The notes under the pieces were generated by a model. That model saw only the letters and a program-made list of their open reading frames with translations. It was not told the origin of the DNA and searched no databases. 64,000 bases of DNA from Luteococcus japonicus. GTDB taxonomy: Bacteria; Actinomycetota; Actinomycetes; Propionibacteriales; Propionibacteriaceae. The translations under genes and the position numbers were made by a program. Where the stretch lies: NCBI RefSeq assembly GCF_003752415.1, contig NZ_RKHG01000001.1, positions 3,388,850 through 3,452,849 of the forward strand, read 5' to 3'. Below, piece by piece: positions 49,001 through 57,444 of the stretch (the stretch's first letter is position 1; each line of letters starts with the position of its first letter).

Positions 49001-50810
49001 CTTCAACCACCTGCACATCTTCCTCGACCCCAATCCCGACGCCGTCACAAGCCATGCCGAACGCGTCCGGTTGTTCAACCTGCCCCGCTCCACCTGGGCG
49101 GACTACGACGCGTCGCTGGTCAGTGAGGGGGGTGGTGTCCACTCCCGGCAGGCCAAGTCGATCGAGATCACCCCGCAGGTCCGCGAGGCCCTGGGACTCG
49201 ATGCCGAGACCAGCCACTTGACCCCCACGGAACTGATCAGGGCGATCCTGTGTGCGCCGGTCGACCTGCTGTGGAATGGCGGCATCGGTACCTACGTCAA
49301 GGCGGGGCAGGAGACGCACCAGGACGTGGGGGACAAGGCCAATGACGCGGTGCGGGTGAACGGTGCCCAGGTCCGTGCCCGGATTGCGGGGGAGGGAGGC
49401 AATCTGGGCTGGACGCAGCTCGGCCGCATCGAGTACGCCCGGGCGGGTGGCCGGATCAACACCGACTTCATCGACAACTCGGCCGGGGTCGACACCTCGG
49501 ACCACGAGGTCAACATCAAGATCCTGCTGGACGGGGAGGTCTCGGCCGGCCGGCTCTCCCAGCAGGACCGAGATGCCCTGCTGCCGCAGATGACCGACGA
49601 CGTCGCCGCGCTGGTCTTGCGCCACAACGTGGACCAGAACCTGGCCCTGTCCAATGCACGCGCCCATGCCGTCGAGATGGCCGGGGTGCACGAGGACTGG
49701 ATGAGGCAGCTCGAGGCCTCCGGCTACCTGGACCGTGCCGTCGAGTACATGCCCAGCAGCGCCGCGATGGCGCAGCGGATCACCGAGGGCAACGGGCTGA
49801 CCAGTCCGGAGCTGGCCACCCTGCTGGCGTGGAGCAAGATCTGGTTGGCAGACCAGATCCTCGACTCCGACCTGCCCGATGACCCCTACGTGGCGGACCG
49901 TCTGGTGCACTACTTCCCGCCCTTGCTGCGCGAGCGTTACCGGGACCGGATGCCGCAGCACCGCCTGCACCGGGAGATCATCACCACGGTGGCGGTCAAC
50001 CGCTTCGTCAATTCCCAGGGCATGACGGCATGCCACCGGTTGTCGACGGAGACCGGAGCTGCGCCCGCACAGGTGATGCGTGCCCAGCTCGCGGCACGCA
50101 GCATCTTCGACGCCGGGCGGGTGGAGTCCAACACCCGGCGGGCGGCGCTGGATGCCGCGCTCCAGACGGACCTGCGGGTCCGGTTGCGCACGCTGGTGGA
50201 ATACGGGGCTCGCTGGCTGCTGCACCGCCACCCCGAGCAGATCGATGTCCAGGCCACCATCGACCGCTACCACGACGGTGTCCAGGAGCTGTTCGGCCAG
50301 TTGCCGTCTCTGCTGTCCGCCAGGGCCCGCGAGGTCTACGACATGGCCCTGCAGCAGGCACTGGCACTGGGCGTGGACGAGGACCTGGCCCCGGTGGCCG
50401 TCGGGGCGGACTGGGCGCACCTGTTGCTCAGCTGCGTGGAGATCTCCCAGGAACAGGGACGGCCGCTGGACGAGGTGGCCCAGACCTTCTTCGAACTGGC
50501 CGAGCGGTTGGGGCTGGACCGCATGTTGGAACGCGTCGAGAACCTGCCCCGGACCAACAGGTGGGACAACATGGCGCGTTCCGCGATCCGCGACGACCTC
50601 CTGTCCGTCCAGACGCAGCTGGCCGCCCAGGTGGTCGCCCATGGCGCAGGACAAGGCGATGCGGCCCAGATCGTGGACGCCTGGTGGCAGGCAACACCCG
50701 GGGTGGACCAGCGTGCGAGCACCCTGTCCGCGATCCTCGACAGCGATACGGACCTCGCACGGATGTCCGTCGGGCTGCGAACCGTGCGCTCCCTCATGGC
50801 GAAGGCCTGA
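46068..50810 (+). CDS. gdh: NAD-specific glutamate dehydrogenase, 180-kDa class
   Basis: Oxidatively deaminates glutamate to 2-oxoglutarate. 1580 residues, the size of the L_180 class. The N-terminal half holds ACT-like regulatory domains (QDRPFVVDTIAMALTGAGWS and later VPVLRDKIEQIL-type segments). The catalytic domain is in the second half, with FGSVARGGLRWSDRPEDFRT, the catalytic-Lys region KAQMVKNTVIVPVGAKGG and nucleotide-binding block GIGDMAGDVFGNGM. C-terminal LATLLAWSKIWLADQI and later helices are as in the family. It starts ATG ATG after GGGAGAG. The PHP gene follows after 15 bp. Confidence 0.95.
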   Translation: MMLTPMSRTDVVHELGDVLQSRLPGMPNGRLQEMVELWLSHVRDEDLAAMDREVLTGLMQGQLDLGRRRADGQDLVRVEAAVAAGRPALVQVVTQDRPFVVDTIAMALTGAGWSIAELLHPQFHVARDGDGRLVQAGQTALQENRHESWVGILANPPLGGDVEQLSRQLEHEIRTSLQDLALAVEDFDAMRRLMRRVADDLPRRTTPYPSEEMAVTAELLRYLADDRFTFLGYREYDYADGGAVPVPGSGLGILRGHDEPDTFNAMPAHDPALLLAITKDQRRSRVQRPVLMDYLAVRRFDESGRAVGEQRFLGLFGHRVFTESVHTIPVLRDKIEQILDEVHYEPGGHGARAIWAVADAFPREELFHATAAELEPVVHEISQLKERRQVRLFLRPSPWPGRLTALVYFPRDRYNTDVRLRMERVLLKATGAQSIEYQAQVTQSVLARLYFALVLPDEAPADLDAAAIEEELTAATRDWEDEFVDLARELSSEERGVSFPDAYKEDSTARQAIADLRALNEISGSEGMRFAVYAPDDEADPSDLRLKVMRVGAVMQLQDVMPHLTSLAVRVLDERPYELELRGQQAMVYDFGLSLPGGLQDWDMAARRRLTEAFEASWQGQTGVDPLNGLVSEAGMGWRQVMVLRAIGRYLQQLGSAYSQAWIAQTLRANQTAARHLVELFEARFDPDRQQGRDEEVERLNEQLQADLDEVSSLDQDRILRQYVAVVNAIVRTNFFAADAPAFAIKLLPTALDFAPQPRPAFEIFVHSPRVEGVHLRFGSVARGGLRWSDRPEDFRTEVLGLVKAQMVKNTVIVPVGAKGGFFARQLPNPATDRAAWLEEGQASYRLFISSLLSLTDNIVDGQVVPPPRVVRHDADDPYLVVAADKGTATFSDIANGIAIERDFWLGDAFASGGSVGYDHKAMGITARGAWESVKHHFRELGVDCQGEDFTCVGIGDMAGDVFGNGMMLSEHTRLVAAFNHLHIFLDPNPDAVTSHAERVRLFNLPRSTWADYDASLVSEGGGVHSRQAKSIEITPQVREALGLDAETSHLTPTELIRAILCAPVDLLWNGGIGTYVKAGQETHQDVGDKANDAVRVNGAQVRARIAGEGGNLGWTQLGRIEYARAGGRINTDFIDNSAGVDTSDHEVNIKILLDGEVSAGRLSQQDRDALLPQMTDDVAALVLRHNVDQNLALSNARAHAVEMAGVHEDWMRQLEASGYLDRAVEYMPSSAAMAQRITEGNGLTSPELATLLAWSKIWLADQILDSDLPDDPYVADRLVHYFPPLLRERYRDRMPQHRLHREIITTVAVNRFVNSQGMTACHRLSTETGAAPAQVMRAQLAARSIFDAGRVESNTRRAALDAALQTDLRVRLRTLVEYGARWLLHRHPEQIDVQATIDRYHDGVQELFGQLPSLLSARAREVYDMALQQALALGVDEDLAPVAVGADWAHLLLSCVEISQEQGRPLDEVAQTFFELAERLGLDRMLERVENLPRTNRWDNMARSAIRDDLLSVQTQLAAQVVAHGAGQGDAAQIVDAWWQATPGVDQRASTLSAILDSDTDLARMSVGLRTVRSLMAKA

Positions 50811-50825
50811 GGGGTCAGGCATGAT

Positions 50826-51683
50826 ATGACCATGCGGATCGATCTCCACACCCATTCGGTAGTCTCCGACGGCACCGACACGCCCACCCGCCTGGTCCTC
50901 AAGGCGATGGAGGTGGGGTTGGACGTGATTGCACTCACGGACCACGACACCTTCGACGGAATTCCCGAGGCCATCGAGGCCGGCAAGCGCATCGGCGTGA
51001 AGGTCATGTGCGGTATCGAGATGTCCACCCAGCTCGACGGACACTCGGTGCACCTGCTCGGCTACGGCTGCGACCCCTTCCATCGTCCGCTGGTGCAGGA
51101 ACTCGCCAAGATCCGGGTGGCCCGCACGGGGCGCCTGAAGGCCTTCGCGGAGCGGATGACCGAACTGGACATGCCGCTGGGCGTGGACGACATCATCGCC
51201 GCCGCCGGCGCATCGCCCTCGATCGGCCGTCCGCACGTCGCGGACGCGCTGGTGGCCAAGGGCTACGTCGGGCACCGCGACGAGGCATTCGACAAGTGGC
51301 TGCGTGAGGACAAGCCCGGCTACGTGCCGCGCTATGCCTGCGAGCTGTCCGCTGCCATCGACCTGATCCACGCCGCCAAGGGCATCGCGATCCTTGCCCA
51401 CCCGTGGGGTCGCGGCAATGAGTCCGTGCTGACCGCCGAGGTGATCGAGCGTCTGACCACCGAGAAGGGTCTGGACGGCATCGAGGTCAACCACCCCGAC
51501 CACGACGAGCGTGCGCGTGAGCTGCTCTTCGCCCTGGGCGGCCGCCTCGGACTGATCCGCACCGGCAGCTCGGACTACCACGGTCTCGGCAAGCGCAACA
51601 ACCCGCTGGGCGGCGAGAACACCCGGGACACCGCCTACCGCGAGATGCTGCGTCGCATCCGCCTGCGCGGCGGCATCGTCTGA
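50826..51683 (+). CDS. PHP domain phosphoesterase (RNase AM/YciV type)
   Basis: 285 residues with metal-binding motifs of the PHP fold: RIDLHTHSVVSDGTDTP, ALTDHDTFDGI, CGIEMSTQLDGHSVHLLGY, SIGRPHVADALV, AILAHPWGRG and TGSSDYHGLGK. Relatives remove 3'-phosphates from nucleoside 3',5'-bisphosphates and trim RNA 5' ends. It is probably cotranscribed with the dehydrogenase. Followed by the trpS leader. Confidence 0.9.
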   Translation: MTMRIDLHTHSVVSDGTDTPTRLVLKAMEVGLDVIALTDHDTFDGIPEAIEAGKRIGVKVMCGIEMSTQLDGHSVHLLGYGCDPFHRPLVQELAKIRVARTGRLKAFAERMTELDMPLGVDDIIAAAGASPSIGRPHVADALVAKGYVGHRDEAFDKWLREDKPGYVPRYACELSAAIDLIHAAKGIAILAHPWGRGNESVLTAEVIERLTTEKGLDGIEVNHPDHDERARELLFALGGRLGLIRTGSSDYHGLGKRNNPLGGENTRDTAYREMLRRIRLRGGIV

Positions 51684-51700
51684 GCGCGCAGCAGGCCTGT

Positions 51701-51706
51701 TAGGCT
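51701..51706 (+). promoter_or_regulatory. -10 element of trpS leader transcript
   Basis: TAGGCT ends 6 nt before the ATG at 51713, so transcription should start at or next to the leader-peptide start codon. Confidence 0.5.
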
Positions 51707-51712
51707 GGCCCC

Positions 51713-51766
51713 ATGATGACCACGACATGCTGGTGGCCGCCCCTCGGCGGCCAACGGAAGCAGTGA
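51713..51766 (+). CDS. trpS leader peptide with tandem Trp codons
   Basis: A 17-codon frame, MMTTTCWWPPLGGQRKQ, with two adjacent Trp codons (TGGTGG, 51731-51736), starting leaderless behind TAGGCT and ending at TGA 51764-51766. In Trp shortage a ribosome would stall at the WW pair. It lies 113 bp before trpS, which fits a transcription-attenuation leader. ATG at 51716 is an equivalent start. Confidence 0.8.
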   Translation: MMTTTCWWPPLGGQRKQ

Positions 51767-51822
51767 TCATCCACAAGATCATGTGACACCACCCAAGGGT
51801 CGCCGAGATTCGGCGGCCCTTG
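51734..51822 (+). promoter_or_regulatory. trpS attenuator (alternative hairpins)
   Basis: Segment 1 (TGGCCGCC, 51734-51741) pairs with segment 2 (GGCGGCCA, 51746-51753). Segment 2 in the form CTCGGCGGCC (51743-51752) can instead pair with segment 3 (GGTCGCCGAG, 51798-51807). Segment 3 otherwise forms the terminator stem with segment 4. The tandem Trp codons overlap segment 1, so stalling there frees segment 2 to form the antiterminator. All four segments are visible in the sequence; the mechanism is inferred. Confidence 0.75.
51794..51822 (+). terminator. trpS attenuator terminator
   Basis: 13-bp stem CAAGGGTCGCCGA / TCGGCGGCCCTTG with one G-U pair and a 3-nt loop. The following bases (TGTGCGTCTTG) are only weakly T-rich. 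Confidence 0.65.
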
Positions 51823-51882
51823 TGTGCGTCTTGACGACGTGCGGTCCGTCGGGTTCCCGGCGACGCGAATCGAGAGGAAATG

Positions 51883-53001
51883 ATGAGCGAGAACACCACG
51901 GCCGAGGTCGTCGAGGAGCAGATCAGCGAAGAGATCAGCGACGCGTCGCTGAAGCACTCCCTGGAGCGCAGCCGCCAGATCGAGGCGGACATTGCCAGCA
52001 ATCCCGGCAGGTACCGCATCCTCACCGGTGACCGACCGACCGGAAAGCTGCACATCGGCCACTACTTCGGCTCGTTGAGCAACCGCGTGCGCCTGCAGAA
52101 CCTGGGGGTGGAGACGATGCTCGTCGTCGCCGACTACCAGGTCATCTACGACCGCGACGGCGTGGGAAGCCTGCAGGAGAATGTGCTCAACGGCATGGCC
52201 GACTACCTGGCCTGCGGCATCGACCCCGAGCGCTCCACCATCTTCACCCACTCGTCGGTCACGGCCCTGAACCAGCTGCTGCTGCCCTTCCTGAGCCTGG
52301 TCACGGTGCCCGAACTGCACCGCAACCCGACGGTCAAGGACGAGATGGCCAACAACCCGAACCGTCCGATGAGTGGCCTGATGCTGACCTTCCCGGTGCA
52401 CCAGGCCGCGGACATCCTGTTCTGCAAGGCGAACCTTGTCCCCGTCGGCAAGGACCAACTGCCCCACATCGAGATCACCCGCGTCATCGCCCGTCGCTTC
52501 GACGAGCGCTACGGGCGAGTTGACGCCAAGACCCCCGTCTTTCCGCAGGCCGACGCCCTGATGAGCCCAGCCCCCGCCATCCTGGGCCTCGACGGCACCA
52601 AGATGAGCAAGTCCAAGGGCAACACCATTGAGATCGGGATGACCGCCGACGAGACGGCCAAGCTGATCAAGCGCGCCAAGACGGACTCGGAGCGTCACAT
52701 CAGCTATGACCCGGTCAACCGTCCCGAGGTCAGCAACCTGGTGCTGCTCGCGGCACTGGCCACCGGCGGGGACCCGGTGCAGATCGCCGACGAGCTGGGC
52801 GATTCCGGCGGTGGCGGCCTGAAGAAGCTGGTCACCGAGGCCATCAACGAGCACTTTGCGTCCATCCGTGCCCGTCGCGCCGAACTGGCGGCCAATCCGG
52901 ACCACCTGCGCGAGGTGCTGCGCGCGGGCAATGACAAGGCGAACGCGATCGCGGAGCAGACCCTCGACGAGGTCCGCTCCGCGATGGAGATGAAGTACTG
53001 A
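51883..53001 (+). CDS. trpS: Tryptophanyl-tRNA synthetase
   Basis: Charges tRNA-Trp. 372 residues, class Ic synthetase: HIGH-like KLHIGHYFGSL, ADYQVIYDRD, NNPNRPMSGLMLTFPVHQAA, PVGKDQLPHIEITR, and the KMSKS loop GTKMSKSKGNTI. It carries an N-terminal extension of about 45 residues ahead of the catalytic domain. GAGAGGA supports the ATG at 51883 (51880 is in frame). Expression is probably set by the upstream attenuator. Confidence 0.97.
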   Translation: MSENTTAEVVEEQISEEISDASLKHSLERSRQIEADIASNPGRYRILTGDRPTGKLHIGHYFGSLSNRVRLQNLGVETMLVVADYQVIYDRDGVGSLQENVLNGMADYLACGIDPERSTIFTHSSVTALNQLLLPFLSLVTVPELHRNPTVKDEMANNPNRPMSGLMLTFPVHQAADILFCKANLVPVGKDQLPHIEITRVIARRFDERYGRVDAKTPVFPQADALMSPAPAILGLDGTKMSKSKGNTIEIGMTADETAKLIKRAKTDSERHISYDPVNRPEVSNLVLLAALATGGDPVQIADELGDSGGGGLKKLVTEAINEHFASIRARRAELAANPDHLREVLRAGNDKANAIAEQTLDEVRSAMEMKY

Positions 53002-53008
53002 GCTGCGC

Positions 53009-53104
53009 TCACTCCTGCGAGCGGTTCTCCTGCCGCGACTGCGGAGCAAGGTAGCGCCACGGCGTGACGTCAGGCTGCAGCGGCATCGGGACGTGGATGA
53101 CCGT
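53009..53104 (-). pseudogene. Unidentified gene end fragment
   Basis: On the minus strand a coding-like stretch with strong GC third positions reads [20 protein letters not shown] and ends QENRSQE at a stop at 53009-53011. It has no start and is cut off where the monooxygenase remnant begins. The family is not recognised. Confidence 0.3.
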
Positions 53105-53966
53105 CGGGATGTCCCGGCCGCTGGCCTGCCGATCCAGGCCCGCAGCGTCGAGACCTTCCAGGTCTTCGGCTTCGCGCGCAGCATGGGCGTCGAGCGCACC
53201 ATCCGCGCCCGGTACGTGGTCGGTGGCGACGGTGCGCACTCCAAGGTGCGCAAAGCCATCGGCGCGCAGCACACCGGTGGCGCCAGCAAGCATGCCTGGG
53301 GGTGATGGCCATACTGGCCAATACCGACTTCCCGGACTGGAACACCACGTGGATCATCCAGTCCAACCAGGGCTCCATCCTGCACATCCGCGCGAGGGCG
53401 GCTTCCTGGTGCGGGTCTACGTCGACCTGGGTCAGGTGCCCGAGGACGACAACGGGAACATCCGCAAGACGCCTGTCGAGGAGATCATCCGTCGCGGCAA
53501 TGCGATCTTCGCGCCGTACTCCTTCGATGTGTTGGAGGTCTGCCGGTGGAGCGTCTACGAGATGGGCATCGCGTCACAGATCGCTTCGACGACATCCCCG
53601 TCGAGGAGGCCGGGCAGCGGATGCCGCACGTCTTCATCGCCGGCGACGCCTGCCACACCACTCCGCCAAAGCCGGCCAGGGGATGAACGTCTCCATGCAG
53701 GACGGCTTCAACCTGGCCTCGAAGCTGGCCCAGGTGCTACGCGGCCTGTCCGACGAGAGCCTGCTGACCACCTACACCTCCGAGCGGCAGGAGATCGCCC
53801 AGGACCTGATCGACTTCGACCGGGAGTGGTTTACAAGCCGTCGCGGATCATCGGCACCGACGAGCACCAGGATCTCGCCGCGGGGTGGACGATTGGCAAG
53901 CGGCTCAAGTCCTCACCCGTGATGCGGTTGAGCGACGCCAACGAGGTGGAGCTGCCGGACCAGCTC
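53075..53966 (+). pseudogene. Broken FAD monooxygenase (phenol 2-monooxygenase-like)
   Basis: Fragments in shifting frames give, in order, [31 protein letters not shown] (FAD-binding Asp-Gly block), [48 protein letters not shown] then [18 protein letters not shown], and [16 protein letters not shown]. There are single-base losses near 53300, 53390, 53573 and 53655, an internal deletion joining FQVFGFA to the GDG block, and a missing thioredoxin-like C-terminus. An aromatic ring hydroxylase once stood here. It is convergent with the ALDH gene. Confidence 0.75.
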
Positions 53967-55430
53967 TCAGAGGGGGTTGGGAAGTGCCACGTAGATGGTC
54001 TCCAGGAATTCCTCCAGTCCCTCGTGCGAACCCTCGCGGCCCAGGCCTGCCTGCTTGACCCCACCGAAAGGCGCCGCGGCATTGCTCATCACGCCCACAT
54101 TGGCGCCGATCATGCCCACCTCCAGAAGCTCGGCCATCCGCAGGATGCGGGAGGTGTCGCGGGTGAAGACGTAGCCCGCCAGACCGACCGCCGCCCGGTT
54201 GGCCAGCTCCAGGGCCTCCTCCTCTGTGGTGAAGGTGGTGATGGGGGCAACGGGGCCGAAGATCTCCTGCCCCAGGATGTCGGCGTCGTGACTGACGCCG
54301 GTGAGCACGGTGGGGGAGAGGAAATTGCCCGGGCCCTCGACGGCCTTGCCGCCGGTCAGCACAGTGGCGCCCTGCTCCACCGCCTTGCCCACCAGGTCGA
54401 GGATCTCGTCGCGGGCCTTGCCAGTGATGACAGGGCCAATGTCGGTGCTCTCGGACATGCCGTCGCCCACGCTCAGTGTCGCGAAGCGATCCGCCAGACG
54501 ACGGGAGAAGTCCTCGGCCACCGACTCGTGCACGATGAAGCGGTTGGCCGCGGTGCAGGCCTCCCCCATGTTGCGCAGCTTGGCGGCCGTCGCGCCCTCG
54601 ACGGCGGCGTCCAGGTCTGCATCCTCGAAGACCAGGAAGGGGGCATTGCCGCCCAGTTCCATCGAGGTACGCAGCACGCCGTCGGCCGCTTGCTCCAGGA
54701 GCTGCTTGCCCACGCCGGTGGACCCAGTGAAGGACAGCTTGCGCAGCCGCTCGTCGGCCAGGATCGCGTCGGTGACGTCGTGCTTCTCACTGGTGATGAC
54801 GTTGACCACGCCCGCGGGCAGTCCGGCGTCGGCGAGCACCTTGGCGAACAACAGTGAGGTGAGTGGGGTCAGGGAGGCGGGGCGCAGCACCACGGTGCAG
54901 CCGGCGGCCAGTGCCGGGCCCACCTTGCGGGTGGCCATGGCCAGCGGGAAGTTCCACGGGGTGATCAGCAGGCAGGGGCCGACGGGGCGCTTGGCCACCA
55001 GGTGGCGGGCCGTGCCCTCGGGGGAGATGCCGTAGCGGCCGTGGATCCGCACCGCCTCCTCGCTGAACCAGCGCAGGAATTCGGCGCCATAGGTCACCTC
55101 GCCGCGGGCCTCTGCCAGCGGCTTGCCCATCTCCAGGGTCATCAACCGGGCGAAGTCATCGGTGCGCTCGATCACCAGGTCGAAGGCGCGGCGCAGGATC
55201 TCGGAACGCTCGCGCGCGGGCGTGGCGGCCCAGGTCCGGGAAGCGTCGCAGGCGGCGTCCATCGCGGCCTTGCCATCCTCGACGTTGGCATCGGCAATCT
55301 CGCAGAGCACCTCACCCGTTGCAGGGTTCTCGACGGCCAGGGTGCCCCGACTCCCGGGGCGCCACGAGCCGTTGATGAACAGTCCGGTCTCAAGGTCTTC
55401 GGGAAGGCTCGGGTGGGTGGTGGTCGACAT
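53967..55430 (-). CDS. Succinate-semialdehyde-type dehydrogenase (NAD(P)+)
   Basis: 487 residues, intact. Aldehyde dehydrogenase blocks: KRPVGPCLLITPWNFPLAMA, SFTGSTGVGKQLLEQAADG, the general-base Glu in SMELGGNAPFLVFEDAD, the catalytic Cys in RNMGEACTAANRFIVHE, EIFGPVAPI and PFGGVKQAGLGREG. The pattern is closest to GabD-type succinate-semialdehyde dehydrogenases. In an aromatic or amine pathway it would oxidise a semialdehyde product; the exact substrate is inferred. Its upstream gap holds a palindrome likely used by the nearby GntR regulator. Confidence 0.88.
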   Translation of the reverse strand: MSTTTHPSLPEDLETGLFINGSWRPGSRGTLAVENPATGEVLCEIADANVEDGKAAMDAACDASRTWAATPARERSEILRRAFDLVIERTDDFARLMTLEMGKPLAEARGEVTYGAEFLRWFSEEAVRIHGRYGISPEGTARHLVAKRPVGPCLLITPWNFPLAMATRKVGPALAAGCTVVLRPASLTPLTSLLFAKVLADAGLPAGVVNVITSEKHDVTDAILADERLRKLSFTGSTGVGKQLLEQAADGVLRTSMELGGNAPFLVFEDADLDAAVEGATAAKLRNMGEACTAANRFIVHESVAEDFSRRLADRFATLSVGDGMSESTDIGPVITGKARDEILDLVGKAVEQGATVLTGGKAVEGPGNFLSPTVLTGVSHDADILGQEIFGPVAPITTFTTEEEALELANRAAVGLAGYVFTRDTSRILRMAELLEVGMIGANVGVMSNAAAPFGGVKQAGLGREGSHEGLEEFLETIYVALPNPL

Positions 55431-55493
55431 CGTTGGGACACCTCCGGGGGATTTGGATCTACGCGTTCGCTTTCACGATAGACCGTTGCATTA

Positions 55494-55511
55494 GTATACG
55501 AAATCGTATGC
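55494..55511. promoter_or_regulatory. Palindromic operator (GntR/FadR-type candidate)
   Basis: ATACGAAATCGTAT (55496-55509) is a perfect palindrome around AA, extended to GTATACGAAATCGTATGC with one mismatch. It lies midway between the divergent ALDH and FAH/MFS genes. GntR FCD regulators bind short A/T-rich palindromes of this kind, and one is encoded 1.3 kb away. Confidence 0.55.
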
Positions 55512-55586
55512 GATCCATGGCACGAGGCAAGGCCCCATTGCTCGCACGTCCGCAGGGTCGCGGACACGTCATAGGGAGACACCCTG

Positions 55587-56735
55587 TTGAACGGCGTCGA
55601 GAGTCAGACCGGGCATCCGGTCGGCAAGATCATCGCCGTCCACCTCAACTACCGTTTGCGCTGCGACGAGCGAGGCCGGACACCCAGCGAGGCGTGCTAC
55701 TTCATGAAGCCCACCAGCTCCCTTGCCGCCAGCGCCGAGGTGGAGCGCCCCGAGGGCTTCGAGCTGCTCGACTACTTCATCTACGCCAATGCCGCGGCGC
55801 TGATCTTCGGCCCGCATTTCTTCAAGGCCGTGCCAGAGAGCATGCAGCTCATCCTGAGTTTTGCCACCGTGGGCATCTCCTTCCTCTTCCGCCCGTTCGG
55901 TGCGGCGGTTGCGGGGCACTACGGGGACCGTCTCGGCCGCAAGGCGATGCTCGTGCTCACCCTGATGCTGATGGGCGGCGCCACAACACTGATCGGCCTG
56001 CTGCCCACCGCCAATGCGATCGGCATCTGGGCCCCGATCCTGCTGATCGTGCTGCGCATCGTGCAGGGCTTCAGCGCCGCCGGCGAGTGGGGCGGTGCTG
56101 CCCTGATGGCCGTCGAGCACACACCGTCCGAAAAGCGCGGCCGGTTCGGCGCCTTCCCCCAGATCGGTGGTCCCGTCGGCATGCTGATGTCCACCGGCTT
56201 CCTGGCGATGCTCTCGGTGCTGCTCACCGAGCAGCAGTTCCAGGCCTGGGGCTGGCGCGTGCCCTTCCTCTTCTCGGTCGTGCTGATCGGCATCGGCATG
56301 TGGATCCGAATGGGCGCCACCGAGTCTCCCGTCTTCCAGGAGCTCACCGAGCACCCCCGAAGAGGTGAATATGCCGCTCGGCCAGGTCTTCAAGCACAGC
56401 TCCAAGGAGGTGCTGCAGAGCGCCGGTGACTTCATCGGCAACAATGCCGCGGGCTACATGCTGGTGGGTGGCTTCATCATCGCCTACACCACACAGGTGC
56501 TGGGCATGCCCAAGCAGGAGGTCCTCAACGTCGTGACCCTGTCGGCCGTCAGCTGGGGTTTCTTCACCTGGATGGGTGGCGTGCTGTCCGACAAGTCACC
56601 AAGTACCACAGCACCCGTCCCGTGGCCTACTACCTGATCGGCGTGACACTGCTCGCCCTGCTGGCCATCTTCACCACCAAGGACCGAACCGGCCTGCGCC
56701 TGGACAAGGACGCGCCGGACATGCCGCAGCTCTGA
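55587..56735 (+). pseudogene. Fumarylacetoacetase-family/MHS-transporter chimera, frameshifted
   Basis: The TTG start (AGGGAG 8 nt upstream) opens with VGKIIAVHLNYRLRCDERGR and YFMKPTSSLAAS, the start of a fumarylacetoacetate hydrolase (HpaG-like) protein. After ERPEGFELL it runs in frame into DYFIYANAAALIFGP, the first helix of an MHS-type MFS carrier, then GHYGDRLGRKAMLV and GFSAAGEWGGAALMAVEHTP. A base gain near 56355 and a loss near 56595 shift the frame, and the region after SDK is short by several helices before LIGVTLLALLAIFTTKDRT. It cannot make either protein. Confidence 0.75.
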
Positions 56736-56790
56736 GCGTGCGGCGCCGTTATCCTCGTCCACAGCAGATGGTCAAACCTGGAGGTGCCCC

Positions 56791-57444
56791 GTGGGGGAGT
56801 CGAAGTCCGAGCTGGTCTACCGTGACCTGCGCGAACGGATCATGCACGCCGACTTCTCCGCGGGGCATCGCCTCGTGCTGGCCCGGCTGGCCGAGCACTA
56901 CCAGGTCAGCCCCGTGCCCGTGCGTGAGGCGCTGCGACGTCTGGAGGCCGAAGGCCTGGTCCGCTACACCCTGAACATCGGCGCCGAGGTCGTCGGCGTC
57001 AATGCGGCCGACTACACCGAGACCATGCAGGTGCTGGCCCAGCTGGAGGGCCTGGCCACCGCGCTGGCCGCACAGGTGATGGACGAGCAGACCCTGGAGC
57101 GCGCCCGGGAGATCAACGAACGGATGCGCGAGCTTCGTTCCAGCGGCTTCGATCCCGTGCAGTTCACCTCACTGAACCACGAATTCCACGTCGTGCTGTG
57201 CAGCGTCTGCCCCAACCACCACCTGCTGGACCTGTTGGGACGTGAATGGGAGCGGATGGCGCAGATCCGCAGCTCCACCTTCAGCCATGTCCCGGATCGC
57301 TCCCGGACATCGGTGGAGGAGCACGACCAGCTGCTCGAACTGATCGGTGGTCAGGCGCCGCAAGCCATGATCGAGGAGCTGGCACGACGCCACAAGCTGG
57401 GCACCCTGCGGCAGTTCCTGGACTCGGAGGGCTCCAGGTCCTGA
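56791..57444 (+). CDS. GntR-family transcriptional regulator (FCD type)
   Basis: 217 residues, intact. N-terminal winged helix (VYRDLRERIMHADFSAGHRL, EHYQVSPVPVREALRRLEAE) and C-terminal FCD ligand domain with metal-site residues in LNHEFHVVLC and EEHDQLLELI. FCD proteins sense small carboxylic acids and usually repress adjacent catabolic genes. It likely acts at the palindrome at 55494-55511. GGAGG is 6 nt before the GTG. Confidence 0.9.
   Translation: MGESKSELVYRDLRERIMHADFSAGHRLVLARLAEHYQVSPVPVREALRRLEAEGLVRYTLNIGAEVVGVNAADYTETMQVLAQLEGLATALAAQVMDEQTLERAREINERMRELRSSGFDPVQFTSLNHEFHVVLCSVCPNHHLLDLLGREWERMAQIRSSTFSHVPDRSRTSVEEHDQLLELIGGQAPQAMIEELARRHKLGTLRQFLDSEGSRS

Noticed and set aside
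48864..52055. A 1063-codon minus-strand frame over the glutamate dehydrogenase, PHP and trpS leader
   Set aside because: Antisense shadow crossing three real genes.
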